The notes below the pieces were generated by a model. That model was not told the DNA's origin. It made no database searches and was given only the letters and a program-made list of their open reading frames with translations. The position numbers and the translations under genes are program-made. Below, one piece after another: positions 1 through 8,526 of a stretch of DNA of 64,000 nucleotides; position 1 is the stretch's first letter; the number at the start of each line of letters is the position of its first letter. The stretch is from Rhizobium sp. AAP43 (GTDB taxonomy: Bacteria; Pseudomonadota; Alphaproteobacteria; Rhizobiales; Rhizobiaceae): the NCBI RefSeq assembly GCF_001296045.1, contig NZ_LJHS01000049.1, positions 1 to 64,000 of the forward strand. Reading direction: 5' to 3'.

Positions 1-69
1 GCCATGCTGATGGCCAATACCGTCATTGCCGCCTATCGCCGCGCTGGCGAGGACGCGCCGCGGTTCTGA
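1..69 (+). CDS. C-terminal end of an unidentified gene (partial)
   Basis: Frame 1 is open from the window edge and encodes 22 residues ending ...YRRAGEDAPRF before a TGA stop. The start lies outside the window. The fragment is too short to assign to a family. It converges with aglR; a G+C-rich inverted repeat (CGGCG/CGCCG, about positions 71-90) lies between the two stop codons and could end transcription from either side. Treated as coding because the frame is open and shares the codon character of its neighbours, but this is weak support. Confidence 0.5.
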   Translation, partial: AMLMANTVIAAYRRAGEDAPRF

Positions 70-93
70 ACGGCGGGCGTGAGCGCCGCCGGG

Positions 94-1125
94 TCAGATA
101 TCTTGCGGCGCCGGTCCGGTCGAGGCCCGGACGACCAGTTCTGCCTTCCACAATTCGCGCTCCGGCAGAGGCGGTTGCGCGCCGTTGATCATCGCGATCA
201 ACCTCTCGCCCACGCGTTTTCCCGCCGCCCGCAGTGACGAGCGTGTTGTCGTGAGCGGTATCGAAAAATTCTCCGGTTTCAGCAGTGGCAGCTCGTCGTC
301 ATGCGCGATCAAAGACATGTCGCGACCGAGCTTTAAGCCCAGTTCGTTCATCGCCCGCACGGCACCCAGCGCCAGCACCGTGCTCGCACACAGCACGGCT
401 GTCGGCCGCTCGGGGCCAGTGAGGATCTCGCGCATGCCGCGATAGCCCTGCTCGTCGTCCATGAGACTGTGCCGCACGTGGCGCGCGTCGAGCTGGAGGC
501 CTGTCGCGTTCAGCGCCCTTTCTGTTCCGAGCCTGCGCCGGAGGGCAAAGTCCAGCTCGCTCGGGCCGTTCAGCAGCGCGATCCGCTTATGGCCGAGCTG
601 GGTCAGTAGCCGTGTCGCGCTGTAAAAGGCATCCTCGTTGTCGACGTCGAGATAAGGGTAGTCCTCGGGAATGCCGATCGACCGCCCGTGCACGATGAAG
701 GGGAGGTTGAGCGACTGGGCGAGCGGAATGCGCGGATCATCCTCCCGGAGATAGGCAAGATAGTATCCGTCGACGCTGCCGCTTGCGACCAGCCAGCGGA
801 TGGCCTGTTCCTCGTCCTGCCTGTGGGTCGGCATGATGACAAAGTGGAAGTCCTGGCGAATGGCAGCCTCCGCCAGACCGCTCTGGAACTCGGCGAAATG
901 CATGTCGGAGCTTTGCTCAGGCGCGGTCGGCATGATCAGACCGATCGAGCCCGCCTTGCCGGTTGCAAGCCGTTGTGCTGCCCGGTTGGGCCGGTAACCC
1001 GTATCCTGTGCGACCTGCAGCACCCGCCGGCGCGTATCTTCGCTGACCTCGGGATAGCCGTTGAGCGCGCGGCTGATCGTCGTCTGCGACAGACCGAGCA
1101 GCGCCGAGAGTTCTTTCAGCTTCAC
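94..1125 (-). CDS. aglR: LacI/GalR-family repressor of the alpha-glucoside operon (AglR)
   Basis: Encodes 343 aa, the usual LacI-family length. The N-terminal helix-turn-helix (about residues 1-50: KLKELSALLGLSQTTISRALNGYPEVS) is followed by a periplasmic-binding-protein-like effector domain. I chose the GTG at 1125, preceded by an AGAGGA ribosome-binding site; the frame is open 72 codons further upstream, but that extension would cross the upstream operator and does not look like protein. The gene diverges from aglEFGAK and two copies of a CAAAGCGCTTTG palindrome lie in the shared control region, as expected for this family. By analogy with Sinorhizobium AglR it should repress alpha-glucoside uptake until an inducer binds. 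The inducer cannot be read from the sequence. Confidence 0.92.
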   Translation of the reverse strand: MKLKELSALLGLSQTTISRALNGYPEVSEDTRRRVLQVAQDTGYRPNRAAQRLATGKAGSIGLIMPTAPEQSSDMHFAEFQSGLAEAAIRQDFHFVIMPTHRQDEEQAIRWLVASGSVDGYYLAYLREDDPRIPLAQSLNLPFIVHGRSIGIPEDYPYLDVDNEDAFYSATRLLTQLGHKRIALLNGPSELDFALRRRLGTERALNATGLQLDARHVRHSLMDDEQGYRGMREILTGPERPTAVLCASTVLALGAVRAMNELGLKLGRDMSLIAHDDELPLLKPENFSIPLTTTRSSLRAAGKRVGERLIAMINGAQPPLPERELWKAELVVRASTGPAPQDI

Positions 1126-1175
1126 GCTATGCCATCCTCTTCCCGAACTTTGGTGCCGAACCTCCCTTCGGCGTG

Positions 1176-1189
1176 TCAAAGCGCTTTGA
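1176..1189. promoter_or_regulatory. Upstream palindromic operator, probable AglR site
   Basis: Perfect 14-bp palindrome TCAAAGCGCTTTGA about 50 bp upstream of the aglR start. It has the form of LacI/GalR sites (CG centre, AAxCGxTT type). The same 12-bp core recurs at 1339-1350, with centres 162 bp apart. Position suggests autoregulation and possibly DNA looping with the second site. Confidence 0.75.
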
Positions 1190-1300
1190 ATATGCCGCAA
1201 TCGCCACCCCGAGAACAAGCGAATTCTAGAACGATAAATGAGCATCCGCATCTTGCTGGCATTCGGCCTGCTTCTATTTCGTTCAGAGTGACGAAAGCAC

Positions 1301-1329
1301 TTGACTCGCAATCCGCGCCGATGTGATGA
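1301..1329 (+). promoter_or_regulatory. Probable sigma-70 promoter of aglE
   Basis: TTGACT at 1301-1306 matches the alphaproteobacterial -35 element; TGATGA at 1324-1329, after a 17-bp spacer, is a modest -10. The downstream operator begins 10 bp after it, so a bound repressor would cover the start region. Inferred from sequence only. Confidence 0.45.
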
Positions 1330-1338
1330 ATTGGGAGC

Positions 1339-1350
1339 CAAAGCGCTTTG
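1339..1350. promoter_or_regulatory. Downstream palindromic operator, probable AglR site
   Basis: CAAAGCGCTTTG, an exact 12-bp palindrome identical to the core at 1176-1189. It lies 60 bp before the aglE start and just downstream of the predicted promoter, the classical place for a repressor site. Confidence 0.78.
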
Positions 1351-1409
1351 AAAGACGAGCGATGAACCAGCGGACGTTTGGCGGTCCGATGTGATGGGAG
1401 GTTAATCAC

Positions 1410-2768
1410 ATGAAGAAGATATTCCTGATGACCGTGGCTGCCGCAGCGCTGTTTGCCGGCTCGGCTTCGGCACAGTTCAAGTTTCAGCCGGGAGAGGATG
1501 CAAAGTTCAACTGGGCGAGCCTGGAAGCGTTCAAGGCCGCCAACAGCTCGCTGAAGGGCGAAACCCTGACGATCTTCGGACCTTGGCGTGGTGAGGACCA
1601 GGTGCTGTTCGAAAGCATCCTGGCCTATTTCAAGGATGCGACCGGCATCGACGTCCAGTATTCGTCCTCGGAAAACTACGAGCAGCAGATCGTTATCGAC
1701 ACGCAGGCCGGAAGCCCGCCGAATGTCGCGATTCTGCCGCAGCCGGGCCTGATCGCCGACCTCGCCTCCAAGGGCCAGGTCACGCCGCTCGGCGACGAGA
1801 CCAAGGCCTGGTTGCTCGAAAACTATTCGGCCGGCCAGTCCTGGGTCGATCTCTCGACCTACAAGGGCAAGGACGGCGCGCCCGCCCTCTATGCATTCCC
1901 TTACAAGATCGACGTAAAGTCGCTCGTCTGGTACGTGCCTGAGAACTTCGAGGACGCCGGCTATGAAGTGCCGAAGACCATGGAAGAGCTGAAGGCCCTC
2001 ACCGAAAAAATCGCGGCTGACGGCGGCACACCGTGGTGCATTGGTCTCGGTTCTGGTGGTGCGACCGGCTGGCCGGCAACCGACTGGGTCGAAGACATGA
2101 TGCTGCGCACGCAGCCCGCCGACGTCTATGACAAGTGGGTCACCAACGAAGTGAAGTTCAACGATCCGGCCGTGGTAGCCGCGATCGAGGAATTCGGCTT
2201 CTTCGCCCGCAACGACAAGTTCGTTGATGGCGGTTCCAAGGCTGTGGCCTCCACCGACTTCCGCGACAGCCCGAAGGGTCTCTTCGGCGCGCCGCCGAAG
2301 TGCTACCTGCACCACCAGGCCTCCTTCATTCCGTCCTTCTTCCCAGAAGGCACGGTTGTCGGTGAAGATGCTGATTTCTTCTACATGCCGCCCTATGCCT
2401 CCAAAGCTGATCTCGGCAATCCGGTGCTCGGCGCCGGCACGCTTGCCATGATCACCAAGGACAGCCCGGCTGCCCGCGCCTTCATCGAGTTCCTGAAGAC
2501 CCCGATCGCGCATGAAGTCTGGATGGCCCAGTCCGGCTTCCTCACCCCGTTCAAGGGTGCCAACAAGGAAGCCTATGGCAATGCGCCGCTGAAGAAGCAG
2601 GGCGACATCCTGCTCAACGCCACCACCTTCCGCTTCGACGGCTCTGACCTGATGCCGGGCAAGATCGGTGCTGGCGCGTTCTGGACCGGCATGGTTGACT
2701 ACTCCGGCGGCAAGCCTGCCGCGGATGTTGCAGCCGACATCCAGAAGGCATGGGACGGGCTGAACTAA
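1410..2768 (+). CDS. aglE: Periplasmic alpha-glucoside-binding protein AglE
   Basis: Encodes 452 aa, the solute receptor of an ABC importer for alpha-glucosides (sucrose, maltose and trehalose in Sinorhizobium). Residues 1-21 form a Sec signal peptide (KK, hydrophobic core, SASA-Q cleavage). The rest is a family 1 extracellular binding protein: an early GPWRGEDQVLFESILAYF segment and a C-terminal AFWTGMVDYSGG region. The ATG has a strong GGGAGG ribosome-binding site. It is the first gene of the agl operon, 117 bp before aglF. Order receptor, two permeases, glucosidase, ATPase matches aglEFGAK, so I am confident of the name; the exact sugar preference is inferred. Confidence 0.95.
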   Translation: MKKIFLMTVAAAALFAGSASAQFKFQPGEDAKFNWASLEAFKAANSSLKGETLTIFGPWRGEDQVLFESILAYFKDATGIDVQYSSSENYEQQIVIDTQAGSPPNVAILPQPGLIADLASKGQVTPLGDETKAWLLENYSAGQSWVDLSTYKGKDGAPALYAFPYKIDVKSLVWYVPENFEDAGYEVPKTMEELKALTEKIAADGGTPWCIGLGSGGATGWPATDWVEDMMLRTQPADVYDKWVTNEVKFNDPAVVAAIEEFGFFARNDKFVDGGSKAVASTDFRDSPKGLFGAPPKCYLHHQASFIPSFFPEGTVVGEDADFFYMPPYASKADLGNPVLGAGTLAMITKDSPAARAFIEFLKTPIAHEVWMAQSGFLTPFKGANKEAYGNAPLKKQGDILLNATTFRFDGSDLMPGKIGAGAFWTGMVDYSGGKPAADVAADIQKAWDGLN

Positions 2769-2885
2769 GCCCCTTCGCCTCAAAAAACAGGTCGGGCCGA
2801 TCCAGGGAGGGACGGCCCGACAGTCGACGATAAAAAGCTCCGGATGCCGCAGGGCTACCGGAGCGATCGACGGGGAGGGACACCT

Positions 2886-3896
2886 TTGGAACAGTTAGTC
2901 TTTGCATTGCTGACGATCATCGTCGGCGTCGCCGTGGCGATCGGATATTTCTACGGTTCGAACCTGCTGCTCGACCGGATCTTTCCGGCCCGGATCGCGG
3001 ATTCGGCGAAAGCCTCCCGCAACATGCGGATCGCGGCACTCATCCGGCCCTGGCTGTTTCTCGGTCCCGCTCTCATCTCGCTGACGATCTATCTCGTCTA
3101 TCCGCTGTTTTCCTCGATCGCCTATTCGTTCATGGATCGCGGCGGGCTCAATTATGTCGGCCTCGCCAACTATCGCTGGATGCTGAACGATGCCGAATTC
3201 CGGCAGTCGATCTACAACAACATGCTGTGGCTGATCGTCGTGCCGGCCGGCGCCACCTTTTTCGGCCTGATCATCGCAGCGCTCACCGACCGCATCTGGT
3301 GGGGCAATATTGCCAAATCGCTGATCTTCATGCCGATGGCGATTTCTTTCGTCGGCGCCTCGGTCATCTGGAAATTCGTCTATGACTACCGCGATGCCGG
3401 CTCCGAGCAGATCGGCATCCTGAATGCCATCGTCATGGCATTCGGTGGCGAACCGCAGATCTGGATCTCGCTGCCCTTCTGGAACAACTTCTTTCTGATG
3501 GTGATCCTGATCTGGATCCAGACCGGCTTTGCCATGGTGCTGCTGTCGGCCGCACTCCGCGGCATCCCGGAAGAAACGATCGAGGCGGCTGTCATCGATG
3601 GCGCCAACCCCTGGCAGATCTTCATCAAGATCAAGGTGCCGCAGATCTGGACCACGATCGCGGTCGTCTGGACCACCATCACCATTCTCGTCCTCAAGGT
3701 CTTCGACATCGTTCTCGCCATGACAAACGGCCAGTGGCAGAGCCAGGTTCTGGCGAACCTGATGTTCGACTGGATGTTCCGCGGCGGTGGCGATTTCGGC
3801 AAGGGTGCCGCGATTGCCGTCGTCATCATGCTCATGGTCGTGCCGATCATGATCTGGAACATCCGCAATGCCCGCCGGGAAATGGAAGGACACTGA
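2886..3896 (+). CDS. aglF: Alpha-glucoside ABC transporter permease AglF
   Basis: Encodes 336 aa, a MalF-type inner-membrane permease with several hydrophobic helices; helices near residues 3-20 and 45-75 precede the conserved core. The EAA loop that docks the ATPase is visible around residue 230 (EAAVIDGANPWQIFIKIKVP). I chose the TTG at 2886 because GGGAGGGA lies 6-8 bp upstream and the protein then begins LEQLVFALLTII; the ATG 14 codons earlier has no ribosome-binding site. The stop is separated from the aglG ATG by a single base, so the two permeases are translationally linked. It should form the membrane pore with AglG. Confidence 0.93.
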   Translation: MEQLVFALLTIIVGVAVAIGYFYGSNLLLDRIFPARIADSAKASRNMRIAALIRPWLFLGPALISLTIYLVYPLFSSIAYSFMDRGGLNYVGLANYRWMLNDAEFRQSIYNNMLWLIVVPAGATFFGLIIAALTDRIWWGNIAKSLIFMPMAISFVGASVIWKFVYDYRDAGSEQIGILNAIVMAFGGEPQIWISLPFWNNFFLMVILIWIQTGFAMVLLSAALRGIPEETIEAAVIDGANPWQIFIKIKVPQIWTTIAVVWTTITILVLKVFDIVLAMTNGQWQSQVLANLMFDWMFRGGGDFGKGAAIAVVIMLMVVPIMIWNIRNARREMEGH

Positions 3897-3897
3897 G

Positions 3898-5043
3898 ATG
3901 ATCACGAGAAAATTCTCGCCGCTGACGATCGTCGTCAACCTCACCGTCCTTTTCCTGGTCACTCTCTGGACGCTGCCAACCGCCGGCCTTCTGATCTCGT
4001 CCCTGCGTGACAAGGATCAGATCGTGGCCTCCGGCTGGTGGACGGCGCTTGGCACATCGAGCCAGAATGCGATCTACCGCGCGCCGCCGCCAAGCGCTCA
4101 GGTTCAGGAAGGCGCGCTCTACGTCATCTCCGGCAATGTCTTTGAAGGGGTAGGCGGCACCGTTTCGGCCTTCGGCACGAATATCAACAGCCCGGCAGCC
4201 TTCGAGCCAGGCCAGGTGGCTGAGCGCAATGATGGCAGCAAGCTGATCCTTCAGGAGAATGGCGACTTCCGCATCGAGTCTCCGACCGCCTTTGAGGGTA
4301 CGCGCGGCGACCGCATCTTCTTCACGGCCTCGGTGCCGCCACGCTTCACGCTGGAAAACTACCAGACGGTTCTGACCGCCGAAGGTCTTGGTCAGTCCTT
4401 CATCAACTCGCTGACGGTCGCCATTCCCTCGACCATCATTCCGATCCTCGTTGCAGCCTTTGCGGCCTATGCGCTCGCCTGGATGCAGTTCCCCGGCCGC
4501 GCCATCCTGCTCGCGGTCATTGTGGGCCTGCTCGTCGTTCCGCTGCAGATGTCGCTGATTCCGCTTCTGAAGATGTACAATGGCGTCGGCGCCTTCTTCG
4601 GAATGCCGGCCAAGGGCTATCTCGGCATCTGGCTTGCCCATATGGGCTTCGGCCTGCCGCTCGCCATCTACCTGCTCCGCAACTATATCGCCGGCCTGCC
4701 GCGCGAGATCATGGAATCGGCGCGTGTCGATGGCGCCTCCGATTTCGAGATTTTCGTGAAGATCGTGCTGCCCTTGTCCTTCCCGGCGCTCGCCTCCTTT
4801 GCCATCTTCCAGTTCCTCTGGACCTGGAACGATCTACTCGTGGCCATGGTCTTCCTGGGCACCGGCGACAAGGAGCTGGTTCTCACCGGTCGTCTGGTCA
4901 ACCTGCTCGGCTCTCGCGGCGGCAACTGGGAAATCCTGACGGCATCCGCCTTTATCACCATCATCGTCCCGCTTCTCGTCTTCTTCAGCCTGCAACGCTA
5001 TCTCGTCCGGGGATTGCTCGCGGGCTCGGTGAAGGGCGGCTGA
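3898..5043 (+). CDS. aglG: Alpha-glucoside ABC transporter permease AglG
   Basis: Encodes 381 aa, a MalG-type permease. After the first helix (about residues 8-28) comes a long soluble, presumably periplasmic, insert of about 120 residues before the segment FTLENYQTVL; such an insert makes the protein longer than typical 280-300 aa MalG proteins. The EAA motif ESARVDGASDFEIFVKIVLP is near residue 270. The start at 3898 has GGAAGGA upstream and lies one base after the aglF stop; an in-frame ATG ten codons earlier falls inside aglF. Partner of AglF in the agl transporter. Confidence 0.93.
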   Translation: MITRKFSPLTIVVNLTVLFLVTLWTLPTAGLLISSLRDKDQIVASGWWTALGTSSQNAIYRAPPPSAQVQEGALYVISGNVFEGVGGTVSAFGTNINSPAAFEPGQVAERNDGSKLILQENGDFRIESPTAFEGTRGDRIFFTASVPPRFTLENYQTVLTAEGLGQSFINSLTVAIPSTIIPILVAAFAAYALAWMQFPGRAILLAVIVGLLVVPLQMSLIPLLKMYNGVGAFFGMPAKGYLGIWLAHMGFGLPLAIYLLRNYIAGLPREIMESARVDGASDFEIFVKIVLPLSFPALASFAIFQFLWTWNDLLVAMVFLGTGDKELVLTGRLVNLLGSRGGNWEILTASAFITIIVPLLVFFSLQRYLVRGLLAGSVKGG

Positions 5044-5082
5044 GCGGGCCGGTTCACCTCAGACACGCAATAAGGAATGACT

Positions 5083-6738
5083 ATGAGCTCAACGATGCAA
5101 TCGCCGCTTTCCGCGGACAAGGATTGGTGGCGCGGTGCGGTGATCTACCAGATCTATCCGCGCTCCTACCAGGATTCCAACGGCGACGGCATCGGCGATC
5201 TCAAGGGCATTACTGCGCGCCTCCAGCATATCGCCGATCTCGGTGCCGATGCGATCTGGATCTCACCCTTCTTCACCTCGCCGATGAAGGACTTCGGCTA
5301 CGACGTCTCAAACTATGTCGATGTCGATCCGATGTTCGGTTCGCTGGCCGATTTCGACGGCCTGATTGCCGAGGCGCACCGCCTGGGCGTTCGGATCATG
5401 ATCGATCTCGTCATGTCGCATTCGTCCGACCAGCATCCCTGGTTCGTTGAAAGCCGTTCGAGCCGCGTCAATCCCAAGGCCGACTGGTACGTCTGGGCCG
5501 ATTCGAAGCCGGACGGCACGCCGCCGAACAACTGGCTGTCGATCTTCGGTGGTTCCGCCTGGCAGTGGGACCCGACCCGCATGCAGTACTACCTGCACAA
5601 CTTCCTGACCTCGCAGCCGGACATGAACCTGCACAATCCGGAAGTACAGGATGCCCTGCTTGCCGCAACCCGCTTCTGGCTCGACCGTGGCGTCGACGGC
5701 TTCCGCCTCGACACGATCAACTTCTACTTCCACGACAAGGAACTCAGGGATAATCCGCCGCTTGCACCCGAGCGTCGCAACGCGTCGACGGCACCCGCCG
5801 TCAACCCCTACAATTTCCAGGAACACATCTACGACAAGAACCGTCCTGAAAACATCGCCTTCCTCAAGCGCTTCCGTGCCCTTCTCGACGAATACCCGGC
5901 CATTGCCGCCGTCGGCGAAGTTGGCGACAGCCAGCGCGGTCTGGAAATTGTCGGTGAATACACCTCCGGCAACGACAAGATGCAGATGTGTTATGCCTTC
6001 GAATTCCTGGCGCCGGAGCCGCTGACGCCGGAAGTCGTGCGCAACACACAGAACGCCTTTGCAACGGCCGCCCCCGAAGGCTGGGCCTGCTGGGCCTTCT
6101 CCAATCACGACGTCGTCCGCCATATCAGCCGCTGGGGTGCCGCCGTCGTCGACCGCGAAGCCTATACGCGGATGATGGCAGCACTTCTTTTGACGCAGCG
6201 CGGGTCCGTCTGCATCTACCAGGGCGAAGAACTGGGGCTGACCGAAGCCGAGATCGCCTTTGAGGATCTGCAGGACCCCTACGGCATCCAGTTCTGGCCG
6301 GAATTCAAGGGCCGCGATGGCTGCCGCACGCCGATGGTCTGGGACGATCACGCCGCCCAGGCAGGCTTCTCGACAGCACCGAAGACCTGGCTTCCCATTC
6401 CCGTGGAGCATGTGCTGCGCTCGGTGAATACGCAAGTCGGCAAGCCGGACTCGGTCTTGGAGCATTATCGTCGTTTCCTGACCTTCCGTCGTCAGCATCC
6501 GGCCTTTGCCAAGGGCGATGTCGAATTCCATCAGGCAGACGAGGGGACGCTGGTCTACACCCGCGCGCTCGGCAATGAGCGGCTTCTCTGCGTCTTCAAT
6601 ATGTCGGCGGAGCCCGCGTCCATTGCCCTGCCCGAAGGTCAGTGGGTCGGCCTCGAAGGCCATGGTTTCGTCAGTGACATCAAGAACAATAATGTGGAGT
6701 TGCCGGCCTGGGGCGCCTATTTCGCGCGCCACGCCTGA
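5083..6738 (+). CDS. aglA: Alpha-glucosidase AglA (glycoside hydrolase family 13)
   Basis: Encodes 551 aa, a cytoplasmic GH13 oligo-1,6-glucosidase-type enzyme that hydrolyses imported alpha-glucosides. The barrel begins WWRGAVIYQIYPRSYQDSNGDGIGDL. Catalytic motifs are intact: region I DLVMSH (about 107-112), region II GFRLD with nucleophile D210, the acid/base in VGEVGD (E279), and region IV SNHD (341-343). There is no signal peptide, fitting hydrolysis after uptake. Two start codons are possible, 5077 and 5083; AAGGA at 5072-5076 is correctly spaced only for 5083. It sits between the permease and ATPase genes of the same operon. Confidence 0.95.
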   Translation: MSSTMQSPLSADKDWWRGAVIYQIYPRSYQDSNGDGIGDLKGITARLQHIADLGADAIWISPFFTSPMKDFGYDVSNYVDVDPMFGSLADFDGLIAEAHRLGVRIMIDLVMSHSSDQHPWFVESRSSRVNPKADWYVWADSKPDGTPPNNWLSIFGGSAWQWDPTRMQYYLHNFLTSQPDMNLHNPEVQDALLAATRFWLDRGVDGFRLDTINFYFHDKELRDNPPLAPERRNASTAPAVNPYNFQEHIYDKNRPENIAFLKRFRALLDEYPAIAAVGEVGDSQRGLEIVGEYTSGNDKMQMCYAFEFLAPEPLTPEVVRNTQNAFATAAPEGWACWAFSNHDVVRHISRWGAAVVDREAYTRMMAALLLTQRGSVCIYQGEELGLTEAEIAFEDLQDPYGIQFWPEFKGRDGCRTPMVWDDHAAQAGFSTAPKTWLPIPVEHVLRSVNTQVGKPDSVLEHYRRFLTFRRQHPAFAKGDVEFHQADEGTLVYTRALGNERLLCVFNMSAEPASIALPEGQWVGLEGHGFVSDIKNNNVELPAWGAYFARHA

Positions 6739-6753
6739 CAGGGGAGGAAGAAC

Positions 6754-7845
6754 ATGACGAGTGTGGTTCTCAAGGATATTCGCAAGGCCTATGGTCAGGT
6801 GAAGGTCATCCATGGGGTCGATCTGGAGATCAAGAAGGGGGAGTTCGTGGTCTTCGTCGGCCCCTCGGGCTGCGGCAAGTCCACGCTCCTGCGCATGATC
6901 GCCGGCCTGGAGGAGATTTCCGGCGGCGAACTGTGGATCGATGGCCAACTCGTCAACGACGTGCCGCCCTCGCGGCGCGGCATTGCCATGGTCTTCCAGT
7001 CCTATGCGCTCTATCCGCATATGACCGTCTACGACAACATGGCCTTCGGCATGCGCATTGCCGGCGAGAGCAAGGACGAGATTGACCGCCGCGTCCGTTC
7101 GGCAGCGGCGATCCTGCAGCTCGATCCCTATCTCGATCGCCTGCCAAAGGCGCTTTCCGGTGGCCAGCGTCAGCGCGTTGCCATCGGGCGCGCCATTTGC
7201 CGTGACCCCAAGGTCTTCCTGTTCGACGAGCCCTTGTCGAACCTTGACGCCGCATTGCGCGTGGCAACCCGTATCGAGATTGCCAAGCTCAACGAAACGA
7301 TGCCGGACACGACGATGATCTACGTCACCCACGACCAGGTCGAAGCGATGACGCTTGCAGACCGGATCGTGGTGCTTTCTGCCGGCCGTATCGAGCAGGT
7401 CGGTCCACCGCTGGAACTCTATGAGCGTCCGGCCAACCTCTTTGTCGCCCAGTTCATCGGCTCGCCAGCCATGAACATCATGCCCGCGACGATCACCGCG
7501 ACCGGTGCTGCGACAACCATCAAGCTTCGGGACGGATCAGAGGTCTCGCTCGATCTCGCGACTGCCGCCACCGAGCAGGGCAAAGCGGCAAGCTTTGGGG
7601 TCCGCCCGGAAGATCTGGCCATCGCCACCGGCCCGGATTTCCTCTTCGAGGGAACCGTCACCATCGTCGAGGCGCTGGGCGAGGTGACCATGCTCTATGT
7701 CGACGGACCCTCGGTCGAAGACGAGCCTGTCGTGGTCAAGCTTCCCGGCATTGTCGCGGTCAAGAAGGGCGAGACGCTGCGATTTGCGGCAGACCGCACC
7801 AAGCTTCACCTCTTCGATGCCGACGGCAAAACATATCGTCGCTAA
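6754..7845 (+). CDS. aglK: Alpha-glucoside ABC transporter ATPase AglK
   Basis: Encodes 363 aa, a MalK/UgpC-type ATPase. Walker A GPSGCGKST begins near residue 36, the Q-loop lies in VFQSYALYPHMTV, the signature is LSGGQRQRVAIGRA, Walker B is VFLFDEPLSNLD, and the switch histidine is in VTHDQVEAM. After about residue 240 comes the C-terminal OB-fold/TOBE domain (FIGSPAMNIMPATI; SFGVRPEDLAI). AGGGGAGGAAG precedes the ATG, 15 bp after aglA. It powers AglFG; in this family the C-terminal domain can also bind regulatory proteins, which cannot be judged here. Last gene of the operon. Confidence 0.95.
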   Translation: MTSVVLKDIRKAYGQVKVIHGVDLEIKKGEFVVFVGPSGCGKSTLLRMIAGLEEISGGELWIDGQLVNDVPPSRRGIAMVFQSYALYPHMTVYDNMAFGMRIAGESKDEIDRRVRSAAAILQLDPYLDRLPKALSGGQRQRVAIGRAICRDPKVFLFDEPLSNLDAALRVATRIEIAKLNETMPDTTMIYVTHDQVEAMTLADRIVVLSAGRIEQVGPPLELYERPANLFVAQFIGSPAMNIMPATITATGAATTIKLRDGSEVSLDLATAATEQGKAASFGVRPEDLAIATGPDFLFEGTVTIVEALGEVTMLYVDGPSVEDEPVVVKLPGIVAVKKGETLRFAADRTKLHLFDADGKTYRR

Positions 7846-7860
7846 GACGGCGCTATTAAG

Positions 7861-7887
7861 CCCCTGTTATCCCTAGGATCACAGGGG
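7861..7887 (+). terminator. Hairpin after aglK, possible terminator
   Basis: CCCCTGT (7861-7867) pairs with ACAGGGG (7881-7887) around a 13-nt loop. Only scattered T residues follow, so it is a weak intrinsic terminator or an RNA-stabilising hairpin at the end of the agl operon. Confidence 0.45.
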
Positions 7888-8048
7888 TCTCTATTCGGCA
7901 CTTGCCGGCAAGGAATGGCCCCGTGGGCAATACCGACTGTTAAGTTGTGCCTGATAGCTTTTTGCCCATAAGAAATGAGAAAAAGACAAGGGTAGACAGC
8001 ATGGGCACGGCAGGCGGCTCCCATTTCCTCAAGAAGGAAGAGTCCTTC

Positions 8049-8405
8049 ATGTATGATCGGGAAAACCGGTTCCGCATGGAAGACACGATGAATGCCGGTC
8101 GGTTGGAATACACCGAAAACGGCATGACCCATATTGCAGCCCGCCGCTGCGACGTGATTCGCATCTCCCAGAGCGGCGCGGTTGTCGCCCTGCTCACGCA
8201 GGTCAATCTCCCCAAGCAGTTTTATCTCGACATCCCCGATGCGCGCATCACGAAGATCGGCGCGGTGTTGATGAAGACTTTCGCGAACAACACGGCAGAA
8301 GTCCGTTTCCTGCGCCTTCTGACCCAGAAGGAACTCGACCGGATCTTTATCTTCTCGACCCATCCAGCCCACAAGGACCGCGTGCTCGACGTGCGCAGCT
8401 GGTAG
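8049..8405 (+). CDS. Small PilZ-like protein
   Basis: Encodes 118 aa. The segment RRCDVIRISQSGAVVALLTQV resembles the beta-barrel part of PilZ domains (D/NxSxxGA-type turn), followed by KIGAVLMKTF and EVRFLRLLTQKELDRIF, which fit later PilZ strands. The upstream RxxxR arm that binds cyclic di-GMP is not evident, so nucleotide binding is doubtful. The ATG at 8049 is preceded by AAGGAAGAG; an in-frame ATG at 8001 with a weaker AAGGG is the alternative and would add 16 residues. It stands alone between the agl operon and an SDR gene. Assignment to the PilZ fold is by motif reading and is tentative. Confidence 0.7.
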   Translation: MYDRENRFRMEDTMNAGRLEYTENGMTHIAARRCDVIRISQSGAVVALLTQVNLPKQFYLDIPDARITKIGAVLMKTFANNTAEVRFLRLLTQKELDRIFIFSTHPAHKDRVLDVRSW

Positions 8406-8526
8406 TCACCTTTCTCGAACAATGATGTAAGGGCCGGTGCGGCGATGCTGCACTGGTCCTCAATATTTCTGACTGGACTTCCGTCTCTGGAGCTTCGATC
8501 TTCGAGAAAATCATCGGAGAAGAGCC

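Noticed and set aside
1176-2783. 535-codon open frame on the reverse strand
   Set aside because: It is antisense to aglE, which has a signal peptide, ribosome-binding site and operon context. The frame has no recognisable protein pattern and is a by-product of G+C-rich codon use.
5308-7332. 674-codon reverse-strand frame across aglA and aglK
   Set aside because: Covers two genes with intact catalytic motifs on the forward strand. No ribosome-binding site or domain was seen in the reverse frame.
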